Below the pieces are notes generated by a model. The model was not told where the DNA came from and ran no database searches. It saw nothing but the letters and a program-made list of their open reading frames with translations. From Cumulibacter manganitolerans (GTDB lineage Bacteria > Actinomycetota > Actinomycetes > Mycobacteriales > Antricoccaceae), in contig NZ_WBKP01000016.1 in assembly GCF_009602465.1 (NCBI RefSeq), positions 1 to 64,000 of the forward strand: a stretch of DNA of 64,000 nt, read 5' to 3'. Both the position numbers and the translations under genes were made by a program. Each line of letters starts with the position of its first letter. Positions within the stretch are counted from its first letter, which is position 1. Shown here piece by piece: positions 56,136 to 64,000 of this stretch.

Positions 56136-56867
56136 ATGCGCTTTCGTCGCCGCCCGGCCGAGGAGCCCGAGGAGCAGGACGTCCTCGAGGAGACCGTCGA
56201 GGAGCAGGAGCCGGCCGACGAGGACCTTCCCGAGGACGCCGCGGACCAGGACGCCGTCGAGGCGGACGCCGACCAGGCCGCGCCGGAGGAAACCGAGGAG
56301 GAGTACGAGGATCCCGAGCCGACCGGACGGTTCGGGTGGCTCAAGCCGCGCAAGCGCAAGATCGACTACGGCCCGGACTTCTCCGTCAGGGTCGCCACGC
56401 TGCCCGACCTCGAGCGCTTCCCCGAGGACGGCCACGTGCCTCCGGAGATCGTCCGCTCCTGGATGGCGCTGCAGCAGTTCGGCGAGGCCATGCTGCTGGT
56501 CTCGTGGCTCGACCGGGCCCCCGCGGGCTACGTCCTGGTGTCCTGGACCGGCGACTGGGACGACGAGGTCCGCGCCGCGTATCCCGACGTCCCGGCCCTG
56601 TGCAACCTGTGGACCGACGAGCGGTGCGCCGAGGACGACGTCGAGCGGCGCCTCGTCGAGGCGGCGATCACCGTGTGCCGCAAGCAGGGCAGGGCAGCGC
56701 TGCTCGCCACCGTCGCGGACACGGACGCCACGCTGCGCGGTCACCTGGAGGATCTCGGCTTCGAGGAGACCGGCATGGCCACGGCGGAGAAGTACGTCTA
56801 CCGTGATTCCACCGGCAGGAAGCGCCGGGGCAGCCATCAGAACACCGTGCTGCGCAAGGAGCTGTAG
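56136..56867 (+). CDS. GNAT-like protein with long acidic N-terminus
   Basis: 243 aa from ATG 56136 with AAGGA. Residues 8-65 are strongly acidic and probably disordered (EEPEEQDVLEETVEEQE), followed by a short basic patch (LKPRKRK). Residues 80-230 fit an N-acetyltransferase fold: AGYVLVSWTGDWDDEV, then a CNLWTDERCAEDDVERRLVEAAI segment and LEDLGFEETGMATAEKYVY. The acetyl-CoA loop is not canonical (no RxxGxG/A), so activity is uncertain. The acidic head may mediate interactions. Confidence 0.72.
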   Translation: MRFRRRPAEEPEEQDVLEETVEEQEPADEDLPEDAADQDAVEADADQAAPEETEEEYEDPEPTGRFGWLKPRKRKIDYGPDFSVRVATLPDLERFPEDGHVPPEIVRSWMALQQFGEAMLLVSWLDRAPAGYVLVSWTGDWDDEVRAAYPDVPALCNLWTDERCAEDDVERRLVEAAITVCRKQGRAALLATVADTDATLRGHLEDLGFEETGMATAEKYVYRDSTGRKRRGSHQNTVLRKEL

Positions 56868-56975
56868 CGGCGCCCGCCGCGCCCCGAGTGATGAACGCGG
56901 CATTCGCGCGGCGGTTTAGCCCTCAACGATCGGGTACGATGGACGACGGCCATTTTATCCTTCGGAGGCACACCC

Positions 56976-58055
56976 ATGGGTTCGATCAAGGTCGCCATCG
57001 TCGGCGTCGGTAACTGCGCGTCGTCGCTGGTCCAGGGGGTGCACTACTACCGCGAGGTCCCGGCCACCGAGACCGTCCCCGGCCTGATGCACGTCCAGTT
57101 CGGTGAGTACCACGTCGGCGACATCGAGTTCGTCGCGGCGTTCGACGTCGACGACCTCAAGGTCGGCAAGGACCTGTCCGAGGCGATCAACGCCTCGCAG
57201 AACAACACGATCAAGATCTGCGACGTCCCGACCACGGGCGTCGAGGTGAGCCGCGGGCACACCCTCGACGGCCTCGGCAGCTACTACCGCGACATGATCG
57301 ACGAGTCGCCGGCGGCGCCGGTCGACGTCGTCTCGATCCTCAAGGACCGCCAGGTCGACGTGCTGATCTCCTACCTGCCGGTCGGCTCGGAGGAGGCGGA
57401 CCGCTTCTACGCGCAGTGCGCCATCGACGCGAACGTCGCGTTCGTCAACGCGCTGCCGGTCTTCATCGCCAGCGATCCCGTCTGGGCCAAGAAGTTCGAG
57501 GACGCCGGCGTCCCGATCGTCGGTGACGACATCAAGTCGCAGGTCGGCGCGACCATCACCCACCGCGTCCTGACCAAGCTCTTCGAGGACCGCGGCGTGA
57601 AGGTCGAGCGCACGTACCAGCTCAACTTCGGCGGCAACATGGACTTCATGAACATGCTGGAGCGCCAGCGCCTGGAGTCGAAGAAGATCTCCAAGACGCA
57701 GGCGGTGACCAGCCAGATCGGCCGCGAGCTGCCCGCCCGCGACGTGCACGTCGGCCCGTCCGACCACGTCCCGTGGCTCGACGACCGCAAGTTCGCCTAC
57801 GTCCGCATGGAAGGCCGCGGCTTCGGCGACGTCCCCACCTCGCTCGAGTACAAGCTCGAGGTCTGGGACTCCCCCAACTCAGCGGGCGTCATCATCGACG
57901 CGCTGCGCGCGGCCAAGATCGCCAAGGACCGCGGCATCGGCGGCCCGATCCTGTCCGCGTCGTCCTACTTCATGAAGTCGCCGCCGGAGCAGTACGACGA
58001 CTCGACCGCGCGGGACGCCGTCGAGAAGTTCATCTCCGGCGAGAACGAGCGGTAG
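56976..58055 (+). CDS. ino1: Inositol-1-phosphate synthase (actinobacterial type)
   Basis: 359 aa. NAD-binding [16 protein letters not shown], then [20 protein letters not shown] and [21 protein letters not shown], with the catalytic-lysine region [19 protein letters not shown]. It converts glucose 6-phosphate to inositol 1-phosphate, the entry to phosphatidylinositol and mycothiol in actinobacteria. A TACGAT at 56935 may be the -10; GGAGG precedes the ATG. Confidence 0.96.
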   Translation: MGSIKVAIVGVGNCASSLVQGVHYYREVPATETVPGLMHVQFGEYHVGDIEFVAAFDVDDLKVGKDLSEAINASQNNTIKICDVPTTGVEVSRGHTLDGLGSYYRDMIDESPAAPVDVVSILKDRQVDVLISYLPVGSEEADRFYAQCAIDANVAFVNALPVFIASDPVWAKKFEDAGVPIVGDDIKSQVGATITHRVLTKLFEDRGVKVERTYQLNFGGNMDFMNMLERQRLESKKISKTQAVTSQIGRELPARDVHVGPSDHVPWLDDRKFAYVRMEGRGFGDVPTSLEYKLEVWDSPNSAGVIIDALRAAKIAKDRGIGGPILSASSYFMKSPPEQYDDSTARDAVEKFISGENER

Positions 58056-58074
58056 CCACCGCAGCAGACTTCGA

Positions 58075-58106
58075 GCAGCCCATCGCGCACCGGCGCGGTG
58101 GGCTGC
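58075..58106 (+). terminator. Terminator after ino1
   Basis: GCAGCCCATCGCGC and GCGCGGTGGGCTGC form a 14-bp stem (one G-T pair) with loop ACCG. It lies 19 bp after the ino1 stop, facing the convergent tetR gene. Confidence 0.75.
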
Positions 58107-58121
58107 TTCGCGTTCCGGGCG

Positions 58122-58733
58122 CTACCGGCCCGCGGCCACCCGGGCCGGGAAGCCGGCGCGGAGCTGGGCGAAGGACGCGTCCAGCCGCGCGATCAGGTCA
58201 CCGCGCAGGCACGCGTCGACGTGCATCCGGAACGCGCTGCGCATCGCGGCCAGCGCGGCGTACGCCGTGACCACGACCGCGACGTCGCTCGAGCCCTCGC
58301 GCGCGACGGCCGCGTCGACGATCGCCCGTTCGAGGCGCGCCGTGGCCCCGGACATCGCATTGCCCAGCGACGGGGCGACCTCCGCGGCCATGCGGCGCAG
58401 CTTCCACGACTCGACGTCGTCGACGATCACCTGCAGCAGGTCCCGGATGACCACCTCGAGGACGCTGAGCAGGTCCTCCTCGGCCGGGCGCGCGGCGATC
58501 GCCGCGGCCAGCGATCCCGACGAGTCGCCGGTGAGACCGACGAACGCCTCGTCCTTGCTCTGGAAGTAGTTGAAGAAGGTGCGCGAGGAGACGCCCGCGC
58601 GGGCGGCGATGTCGTCGATCGTGACGCGTTCGGGGGTGTGCGCGATCGCCAGCTCGAGCGCGGCGCGGTGGATGGCGGTGCGCGTCTGCCGCTTCTTGCG
58701 CGCGCGCAGCGACCCTTCCTCGGTGTGGTCCAT
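58122..58733 (-). CDS. TetR-family transcriptional regulator
   Basis: 203 aa from ATG 58733 (MDHTEEGSLRARKKRQ). N-terminal helix-turn-helix: RVTIDDIAARAGVSSRTFFNYFQSKDEAFVG. The C-terminal ligand domain is all helical. It is divergent from a DHA2-type exporter with two short palindromes between, so it probably represses that exporter and itself until a toxic compound binds. Confidence 0.94.
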   Translation of the reverse strand: MDHTEEGSLRARKKRQTRTAIHRAALELAIAHTPERVTIDDIAARAGVSSRTFFNYFQSKDEAFVGLTGDSSGSLAAAIAARPAEEDLLSVLEVVIRDLLQVIVDDVESWKLRRMAAEVAPSLGNAMSGATARLERAIVDAAVAREGSSDVAVVVTAYAALAAMRSAFRMHVDACLRGDLIARLDASFAQLRAGFPARVAAGR

Positions 58734-58759
58734 CAGACGTCGCTCTCGTTCGTTCAGGC

Positions 58760-58783
58760 ACTGCATTTTTGCAGTCAATGCAA
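58760..58783. promoter_or_regulatory. Probable TetR operators between tetR and the exporter gene
   Basis: Two overlapping inverted repeats: ACTGCA-TTTT-TGCAGT (58760-58775) and TTGCA-GTCAA-TGCAA (58769-58783). This AT-rich patch contrasts with the high-G+C surroundings and lies 27 nt upstream of the tetR start. Confidence 0.6.
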
Positions 58784-58868
58784 TATTGTAGACGCAGCGC
58801 GCCGCGGCGCCGTGCCGAACCCGTCACAGGCCCGCGGCCCACCGAACCGGAATTCTCGGAGGCCACCC

Positions 58869-60542
58869 ATGTCCGCTCGCCCGGCGTCGCCCGGCGCCCC
58901 CGCGCCGTACAAGATGTCGCCCGAGCACCGCCGGGTGTTCGGCGGCCTGATGCTGGGCATGTTCGTCGCCTCGGTGAGCCAGACGATCGTCGGCCCGGCG
59001 ATGCCGCGGATCGTCGCGGAGCTGGGCGGCATGGAGCACTACAGCTGGGTGGCGACCGCGGCGATGCTGGTCTCGGCGGTCACCGTGCCGATCGTCGGGA
59101 AGCTGTCGGACCTCTACGGACGGCGCGGCTTCTACCTCGGCGGCATCGCGGTGTTCGTCATCGGCACGCTGGTGTGCGGGTTCGCGCAGAGCTTCTGGAT
59201 GCTGATCGCGGGACGCGCCATCCAGGGCATGGGCATGGGCACCCTGATGCCGCTGTCCCAGACGATCATCGGCGACATCATCCCGGCCCGGCAGCGCGGC
59301 AAGTACCAGGGCCTGATGGGTGCGGTCTTCGGGGTCACCTCGGTCGCCGGTCCGCTGGCCGGCGGGGTCATCACCGACCACCTCGGCTGGCGCTACCTGT
59401 TCTTCACCGCGGTGCCGATCGGCCTGGTCGCCCTGTACATCCTGTGGCGCTTCCTGCACCTGGAGCACCAGCGTCGCGAGGCGAAGATCGACGTCGCGGG
59501 GATCGTGGCGCTGACCGTCGGGCTCACCACGCTGCTGGCGGCGCTCTCGCTCGGCGGGACGACGTACGCCTGGTCCTCGGCGCAGATCGTCGCGCTCGTC
59601 CTCGTCGGCGTCGTCGCCATCGTCGCCTTCGTGCTGATCGAGCGGCGCGCGGTCGAGCCGGTGCTGCCCCTGCGGCTGTTCCGCAGCGGCATCTTCACGT
59701 GGTCGGTCGTGGCGGCGTTCGCCGTCTCGGTCGCGATGTTCGGCGCGATCATGTACATCCCGGTGTTCGCCCAGGGCGTCCTCGGGGTCAACGCGACCAA
59801 CTCGGGCCTGATCCTGATGCCGCTGATGGTCGGCTTCATCTCGCTGGGCATCGTCACCGGCATGCTGATCACCCGCACCGGACGCTACAAGCCGTTCATG
59901 GTCGTGGGCGTCGTCATCATGGGCGTCGGCTACTGGCTGCTCACCCGCCTCGGATACGGATCGTCGACCGGCGCGCTGACCGGCACCATGGTCGTGGTCG
60001 GCGTCGGTCTCGGCATGTGCATGCAGCAGTACACCCTCGTCGTGCAGAACAACGCCGACCGCGCAGACATGGGAGTGGCCACCGCGGCCACCCAGTTCTT
60101 CCGCAACGTGGGCTCGACCGTCGGCATCGCCATCTTCGGCACCGCGATGACCACCGGGCTCGGCGACGCGATCGTGAAGTACATCCCGGACGAGATCGCC
60201 GCGAAGCTGCCGCCCGGCGGCGGGATCGACGCGGGCGCCGTCCTCGACCCGGCGAAGCTGCAGGAGCTGCCGGCCGTCGTCGCCGAAGCGGTGCGGCAGG
60301 GCCTCGGCGACCGGCTGCACATCGTGTTCCTGCTGGGCCTGCCGACGCTCGCGATCGCCCTGGCGGCCACCCTGCTGATCAAGGTGACCCCGCTGCGGGA
60401 CACCCTCGCGCCGAAGAACGCCGAGGACTCCGGGCACGAGCTGCTCGACGCGATGTCCTCCTCGGCCGCGGGGGTGGACGACGACCTGTCCGGCGACGCG
60501 GACCGCCGCGACGACGAGAACCGGCTCGCGCGCCGCGCCTGA
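58869..60542 (+). CDS. MFS drug exporter, DHA2 (14-TM) family
   Basis: 557 aa, start ATG 58869 with GGAGG. Motif A GKLSDLYGRRGFYLGG, motif C-type GAVFGVTSVAGPLAGGVITD, 14 membrane helices and a hydrophilic C-tail. It is an H+-coupled exporter of hydrophobic compounds; the divergent TetR gene is its likely regulator. The actual drug or metabolite is unknown. Confidence 0.93.
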   Translation: MSARPASPGAPAPYKMSPEHRRVFGGLMLGMFVASVSQTIVGPAMPRIVAELGGMEHYSWVATAAMLVSAVTVPIVGKLSDLYGRRGFYLGGIAVFVIGTLVCGFAQSFWMLIAGRAIQGMGMGTLMPLSQTIIGDIIPARQRGKYQGLMGAVFGVTSVAGPLAGGVITDHLGWRYLFFTAVPIGLVALYILWRFLHLEHQRREAKIDVAGIVALTVGLTTLLAALSLGGTTYAWSSAQIVALVLVGVVAIVAFVLIERRAVEPVLPLRLFRSGIFTWSVVAAFAVSVAMFGAIMYIPVFAQGVLGVNATNSGLILMPLMVGFISLGIVTGMLITRTGRYKPFMVVGVVIMGVGYWLLTRLGYGSSTGALTGTMVVVGVGLGMCMQQYTLVVQNNADRADMGVATAATQFFRNVGSTVGIAIFGTAMTTGLGDAIVKYIPDEIAAKLPPGGGIDAGAVLDPAKLQELPAVVAEAVRQGLGDRLHIVFLLGLPTLAIALAATLLIKVTPLRDTLAPKNAEDSGHELLDAMSSSAAGVDDDLSGDADRRDDENRLARRA

Positions 60543-60575
60543 GACGCCGCTCAGGCATCCTGCGGTGCGCGGCGC

Positions 60576-60581
60576 TAGTCT
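60576..60581 (+). promoter_or_regulatory. -10 element of leaderless MFS gene (TAGTCT)
   Basis: TAGTCT ends 6 nt before ATG 60588 without a Shine-Dalgarno. Confidence 0.45.
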
Positions 60582-60587
60582 CGCCGG

Positions 60588-61844
60588 ATGAGCACCCCCG
60601 CACCCCGCTGGTCGGCATGGCGGGTCGTCATCTGGTTCGGCATCGTGTCGCTGGCCGCCGACATGGTCTACGAGGGCGCCCGCTCGATGTACGGACCGCT
60701 GCTCGGCGCGCTCGGCGCCAGCGCGACCGTGGTGGGGCTGGTCACCGGCGCCGGCGAGGCGATGGCGCTGGTGCTGCGTCTGGTCTTCGGACCGCTGGCC
60801 GACCGGACGGGCGCGTACTGGTCGCTGACCATTCTCGGCTACGGGCTGACCGCGGTCTGCGTCCCGCTGCTGGCCGTCGCCCCCCGGCTGGGCGCGGCGG
60901 GGCTGGTCGTGGCCGCGGTCCTGATCCTCGCCGAGCGCGCCGGCAAGGCCGTGCGCAGCCCCAGCAAGTCCGCGCTCCTCGCCCACGCCGCCGGCGCGGT
61001 GGGCCGCGGCAAGGGCTTCGGGATCCACAAGGCGCTGGATCAAACCGGCGCGTTCGCCGGCCCGCTGCTGGTCGCAGCGGTGATCGCCGGCGCCGGCACC
61101 ATCTGGCCGGGCCTGGCGGTGCTGGCCATACCCGGCGCGGTGGCGATGGTGGTGCTGCTCGTCGTCCGCCGGGCGGTGCCGGACCCCAGCGTGTACGACC
61201 CGGAGCCGGTCGCCGCGCCGCCGTCCGCCGCGGCCGCGGGCGGGCTACGCGGCTGGGTCGGCAGCGCGGTCGGCGCCGGCCTTCCTCGTGAGTTCTTCCG
61301 ATTCGCCGTCGCCGCCAGCATCTGCACCGGCGGCCTCGTCACCTTCGGCATCATCGGCTACCACCTCACGCGGTCCGGGCTGCTCGGCGTCGCCGGCGTG
61401 CCGGTCGTCTACGCCGGCGCGATGCTGGTCGAGGCGTTCGCCGCGCTCGCCGTCGGCATGGTCTACGACCGGCTCGGCGGCGGCGTGCTCGTCATCGTCC
61501 CCGTGCTGGTGGCCGCGGTGCCGCTGCTCGCGCTGTCGCGCCTCGCCTGGCTGGCCCTGTGCGGCGTCGCGGCCTGGGCCCTGGCGACCGCGGTCCTGGA
61601 CTCGACCGTCAAGGCGCTCGTGGCCGAGCTCGTCGACGCACCGCGCCGGGCCACGGCGTACGGCGTGTTCGCCGGCATCCAGGGCGCGTTCGCCGTGCTC
61701 GGCGGCCTGCTCGCCGGCTGGCTCTACGACCGGTCGATCACGGCGCTCGTCGTCACGGTGGCCGCCACGCAGCTCGTCGCGCTCACGCTGCTGCTGCGCA
61801 CGGCCCGCATCGGCAGCCGGGAGAAGATCCCCGCGAGCCAATGA
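60588..61844 (+). CDS. Major facilitator superfamily transporter
   Basis: 418 aa, 12 predicted membrane helices. N-terminal RVVIWFGIVSLAADMVYEGARSMYGPLL, with GPLADRTGAYWSL as motif A, resembles actinobacterial MFS members annotated only as permeases. It has an independent leaderless promoter after the DHA2 exporter. The substrate is unknown. Confidence 0.9.
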   Translation: MSTPAPRWSAWRVVIWFGIVSLAADMVYEGARSMYGPLLGALGASATVVGLVTGAGEAMALVLRLVFGPLADRTGAYWSLTILGYGLTAVCVPLLAVAPRLGAAGLVVAAVLILAERAGKAVRSPSKSALLAHAAGAVGRGKGFGIHKALDQTGAFAGPLLVAAVIAGAGTIWPGLAVLAIPGAVAMVVLLVVRRAVPDPSVYDPEPVAAPPSAAAAGGLRGWVGSAVGAGLPREFFRFAVAASICTGGLVTFGIIGYHLTRSGLLGVAGVPVVYAGAMLVEAFAALAVGMVYDRLGGGVLVIVPVLVAAVPLLALSRLAWLALCGVAAWALATAVLDSTVKALVAELVDAPRRATAYGVFAGIQGAFAVLGGLLAGWLYDRSITALVVTVAATQLVALTLLLRTARIGSREKIPASQ

Positions 61845-61845
61845 A

Positions 61846-61851
61846 TAAGAT
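61846..61851 (+). promoter_or_regulatory. -10 element of mutA (TAAGAT)
   Basis: TAAGAT ends 6 nt before ATG 61858; AAGGA also lies in this gap, so the start could be leaderless or use this as a close ribosome-binding site. Confidence 0.4.
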
Positions 61852-61857
61852 CAAGGA

Positions 61858-63660
61858 ATGGCCGACGATTCTGTAGAACATCTGAGCTTGCGCGGTGACG
61901 CGGCGGCGACCGAGCAGCAGTGGCAGGACGCCGTCGCGGCCGTGCTGCGCAAGAGCGGCCGGCTCGGCGCCGACGACGACGCGGCTCTCGCGCCCGGCAA
62001 GCTGACCAAGAGGACGACGGACGGCATCGCGATCGCGCCGCTGGCCGGCACCGACGTGGCGGCCGCGCTCGCCGGCACCCCGACCGGCTCCGACGCGGTC
62101 CGCGGCCGGCCGCAGCCGGCCCGCGAGGTCGGCGACGTGCCGACGTGGGATCTGCGCGCGTTCGTCGTCGACGCCAACGACTCGGTGACCGCCGAGCTCG
62201 AGGGCGGCGCGTCGTCGGTCTGGATCTGCACCCGCCCCGGCGCGGTCGCCGACCTGCGCAAGGCCCTCGAGGGCGTGCTGCTGGACGTCGCACCGATCGT
62301 GCTGGACTCCGCAGACCCGCTCGCCGACGGCGGCACGCTCGTCGAGCTCGCGACCACCGGCCTGCACCCCGCGACGAACCTCGGCGTCGACCCCGCGGGC
62401 GAGCGGCTGCTGACCGGCACCGCCGCGCCGGCCGACCTGGCCGCCGTCGCCGCCTTCGCCCGCGACAACGGCATTCGCGGCTTCGTCGTCGACGCGGCCA
62501 TCGTGCACGACGCGGGCGCCGGTGAGGTGCTCGAGCTGGCGTACGCCGCCGCGGCGGGGCTGGACCTGCTGCGCGCGCTGGACGCCGCCGGCGTCCCCGC
62601 CGCCGAGGCGATGCCGCTCATCGAGTTCCGCTACAGCGCGACCGACCAGCAGTTCACCACCATCGCGAAGCTCCGCGCCGCGCGCGCGGTGTGGGCCCGG
62701 ATCTGCCAGGTGCTCGGCGTGGCCGACGACGTCCAGCGGCAGCACGCGGTGACCTCGGGCCGGATGATGACCCAGTTCGACCCGTTCACCAACCTGCTGC
62801 GCACCACCATCGCGACGTTCGCCGCGGCCGTCGGCGGCGCCGACGCGATCACCGTGCAGCCGTACGACTCGGCCCTCGGCAGCAGTGACGAGTTCGGTCG
62901 CCGGATGGCCCGCAACATCTCCAACCTGCTGGTGCACGAGTCGCACGTCGGCCAGGTCACCGATCCCGCAGGCGGGGCCGGCAGCATGGAGAAGCTCACC
63001 GACGACCTCGCGCGCACCGCGTGGGCAAAGCTGAACGAGATCGAGCAGACCGGCTTCTCCTCGTACGTCGAGAGCGGGCTGGCCGGTGACCTCGAGGCGG
63101 CCATCGACCGGCGCACCCGGGCGATCGCGACCCGCAAGCAGCCGATCACCGGCGTCAGCGAGTTCCCGCAGTACGCCGAGCAGCCGCTGGATCGCCCCGC
63201 GGGGTACTCGCGGTACAACGCCGGCGGCCTCATCAAGCCGGTGCACGACGCCGACGGCTTCGAGAGGCTGCGGCGCAACCCCGCCGAGCGTCCGGTGTTC
63301 CTGTGGCCGGTGGGCTCGCTGGCCGCCTCCACCGCCCGGCAGACCTTCGCGGCCAACCTGCTCGCCGCCGGCGGCATCCCGACCGTCACCGGCACCGCCG
63401 GATCCGGCCCCGAGCAGCTGTCCGACGAGCTGGCCAAGGCTGGCACCTCCGTGGTGTGCCTGGTCGGCAACGACAAGGGCTACTCCGCCGAGGGCGCCGA
63501 CCTCGTCGCCCGGCTGCGCGACGGCGGCGCAACGCGCGTCGTCGTGGCCGGCAAGCCCGTGGCCGAGCTCGACGGGGTCGTCGACGACCACATGGCCGTC
63601 GGCGAGGACGTCCTTGAATTCCTGAACCGCACCCGCTCGGCACTACAGGAGAACCGATGA
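61858..63660 (+). CDS. mutA: Methylmalonyl-CoA mutase small (beta) subunit
   Basis: 600 aa. TIM-barrel half with [13 protein letters not shown] at the start of the conserved region, [44 protein letters not shown] and [12 protein letters not shown], and a degenerate C-terminal B12-like domain ([15 protein letters not shown]). The small subunit lacks the cobalamin-ligating His motif and pairs with MutB to isomerise methylmalonyl- and succinyl-CoA. It is translationally coupled to mutB by ATGA. Confidence 0.96.
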   Translation: MADDSVEHLSLRGDAAATEQQWQDAVAAVLRKSGRLGADDDAALAPGKLTKRTTDGIAIAPLAGTDVAAALAGTPTGSDAVRGRPQPAREVGDVPTWDLRAFVVDANDSVTAELEGGASSVWICTRPGAVADLRKALEGVLLDVAPIVLDSADPLADGGTLVELATTGLHPATNLGVDPAGERLLTGTAAPADLAAVAAFARDNGIRGFVVDAAIVHDAGAGEVLELAYAAAAGLDLLRALDAAGVPAAEAMPLIEFRYSATDQQFTTIAKLRAARAVWARICQVLGVADDVQRQHAVTSGRMMTQFDPFTNLLRTTIATFAAAVGGADAITVQPYDSALGSSDEFGRRMARNISNLLVHESHVGQVTDPAGGAGSMEKLTDDLARTAWAKLNEIEQTGFSSYVESGLAGDLEAAIDRRTRAIATRKQPITGVSEFPQYAEQPLDRPAGYSRYNAGGLIKPVHDADGFERLRRNPAERPVFLWPVGSLAASTARQTFAANLLAAGGIPTVTGTAGSGPEQLSDELAKAGTSVVCLVGNDKGYSAEGADLVARLRDGGATRVVVAGKPVAELDGVVDDHMAVGEDVLEFLNRTRSALQENR

Positions 63661-64000
63661 GCATCCAGAGCTTCGCCGACACGCCGTACGACGCGGCCCC
63701 CGCACGTCACGGCGAGCTGCGCCCGGCCGAGGGCAGCGAATGGGAGTCCCCCGAGGGCATCGCCATCAAGAACGTGTATTCGGAGGAGGACCTCGCCGGT
63801 CTCGACGGCCTGGACACCTACCCGGGTCTGGCGCCGTTCATCCGCGGCCCCTACCCCACCATGTACAACTCCCAGCCGTGGACCATCCGGCAGTACGCCG
63901 GCTTCTCCACCGCCGAGGAGTCGAACGCCTTTTACCGCAGGAATCTGGCCGCCGGCCAGAAGGGCCTGTCGGTGGCGTTCGACCTGGCCACGCACCGCGG
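63657..64000 (+). CDS. mutB: Methylmalonyl-CoA mutase large (alpha) subunit, 3' end outside window
   Basis: Only the first 114 codons are present. They contain the N-terminal [16 protein letters not shown] and [21 protein letters not shown] blocks that bind the CoA ester, ending in [11 protein letters not shown]. The catalytic barrel and cobalamin domain lie beyond the window. Confidence 0.95.
   Translation, partial: MSIQSFADTPYDAAPARHGELRPAEGSEWESPEGIAIKNVYSEEDLAGLDGLDTYPGLAPFIRGPYPTMYNSQPWTIRQYAGFSTAEESNAFYRRNLAAGQKGLSVAFDLATHR

Overview
The window is about 70% G+C and reads as a continuous stretch of an actinobacterial chromosome. Supporting this are GlnE, DUF4191, DUF3145, AhpE, an RNase H/phosphatase fusion, a homodimeric pyruvate dehydrogenase E1 (AceE) and an fabD-fabH-acpP-fabF-accD lipid operon. 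Gene order broadly follows the M. tuberculosis segment running from dlaT (Rv2215) to accD6 (Rv2247), with extra genes inserted and lipA/lipB missing beside the E2 gene. Many genes look leaderless, with a TANNNT -10 hexamer 6-7 nt before the start codon. I cannot name the genus. A deep-branching, non-mycobacterial actinomycete is likely.

Layout. 1-6000: the 3' end of the E2 acyltransferase gene, a 145-bp palindromic tandem repeat, a membrane-anchored pseudokinase, and leuS behind an apparent leucine-codon attenuator. 6100-10740: a coiled-coil protein, DUF4191 and RDD membrane proteins, ThpR, and glnA with a GlnR-like operator. 10850-18950: a NERD protein, a secreted DUF2202 protein, a two-component system, a ZIP transporter, a MarR regulator, and a molybdopterin oxidoreductase with a small helical partner. 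18970-22800: an enoyl-CoA hydratase, then a four-gene stressosome-type operon whose first protein fuses an ECF sigma factor, a zinc anti-sigma motif and a complete RsbT kinase. 22900-28300: a secreted protein, a duplicated eukaryotic-type phosphofructokinase, lpdA, and a SIRT4-like sirtuin.

28300-37150 (minus strand): glnA2-amidotransferase-glnE, an L,D-transpeptidase, a metal-receptor protein, an RNB ribonuclease and a small SPOR-like protein. 37210-37606: RNase P RNA. 37680-45470: an acyl-CoA ligase, a TauE-type permease, RNase H/phosphatase with a zinc-ribbon protein, a monocarboxylate permease with DUF3311, Nif3, and tRNA-Val(TAC). 45690-55340: AhpE and a lipoprotein, aceE, a PAP2 phosphatase, and the fatty-acid synthase II operon. 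55470-64000: DUF3145, a GNAT-like protein, ino1, a TetR-regulated DHA2 exporter, another MFS transporter, and mutA with the start of mutB.

Connections. E2, E3 (lpdA) and E1 (aceE) of the 2-oxoacid dehydrogenase system all lie here, and a sirtuin resembling the mitochondrial lipoamidase SIRT4 sits next to lpdA. Nitrogen assimilation is represented by GlnA, GlnA2, GlnE and a GlnR-type site. The most novel element is the sigma/RsbT fusion operon (20064-22774), in which the stressosome output kinase is covalently joined to the sigma factor and no PP2C phosphatase is present.
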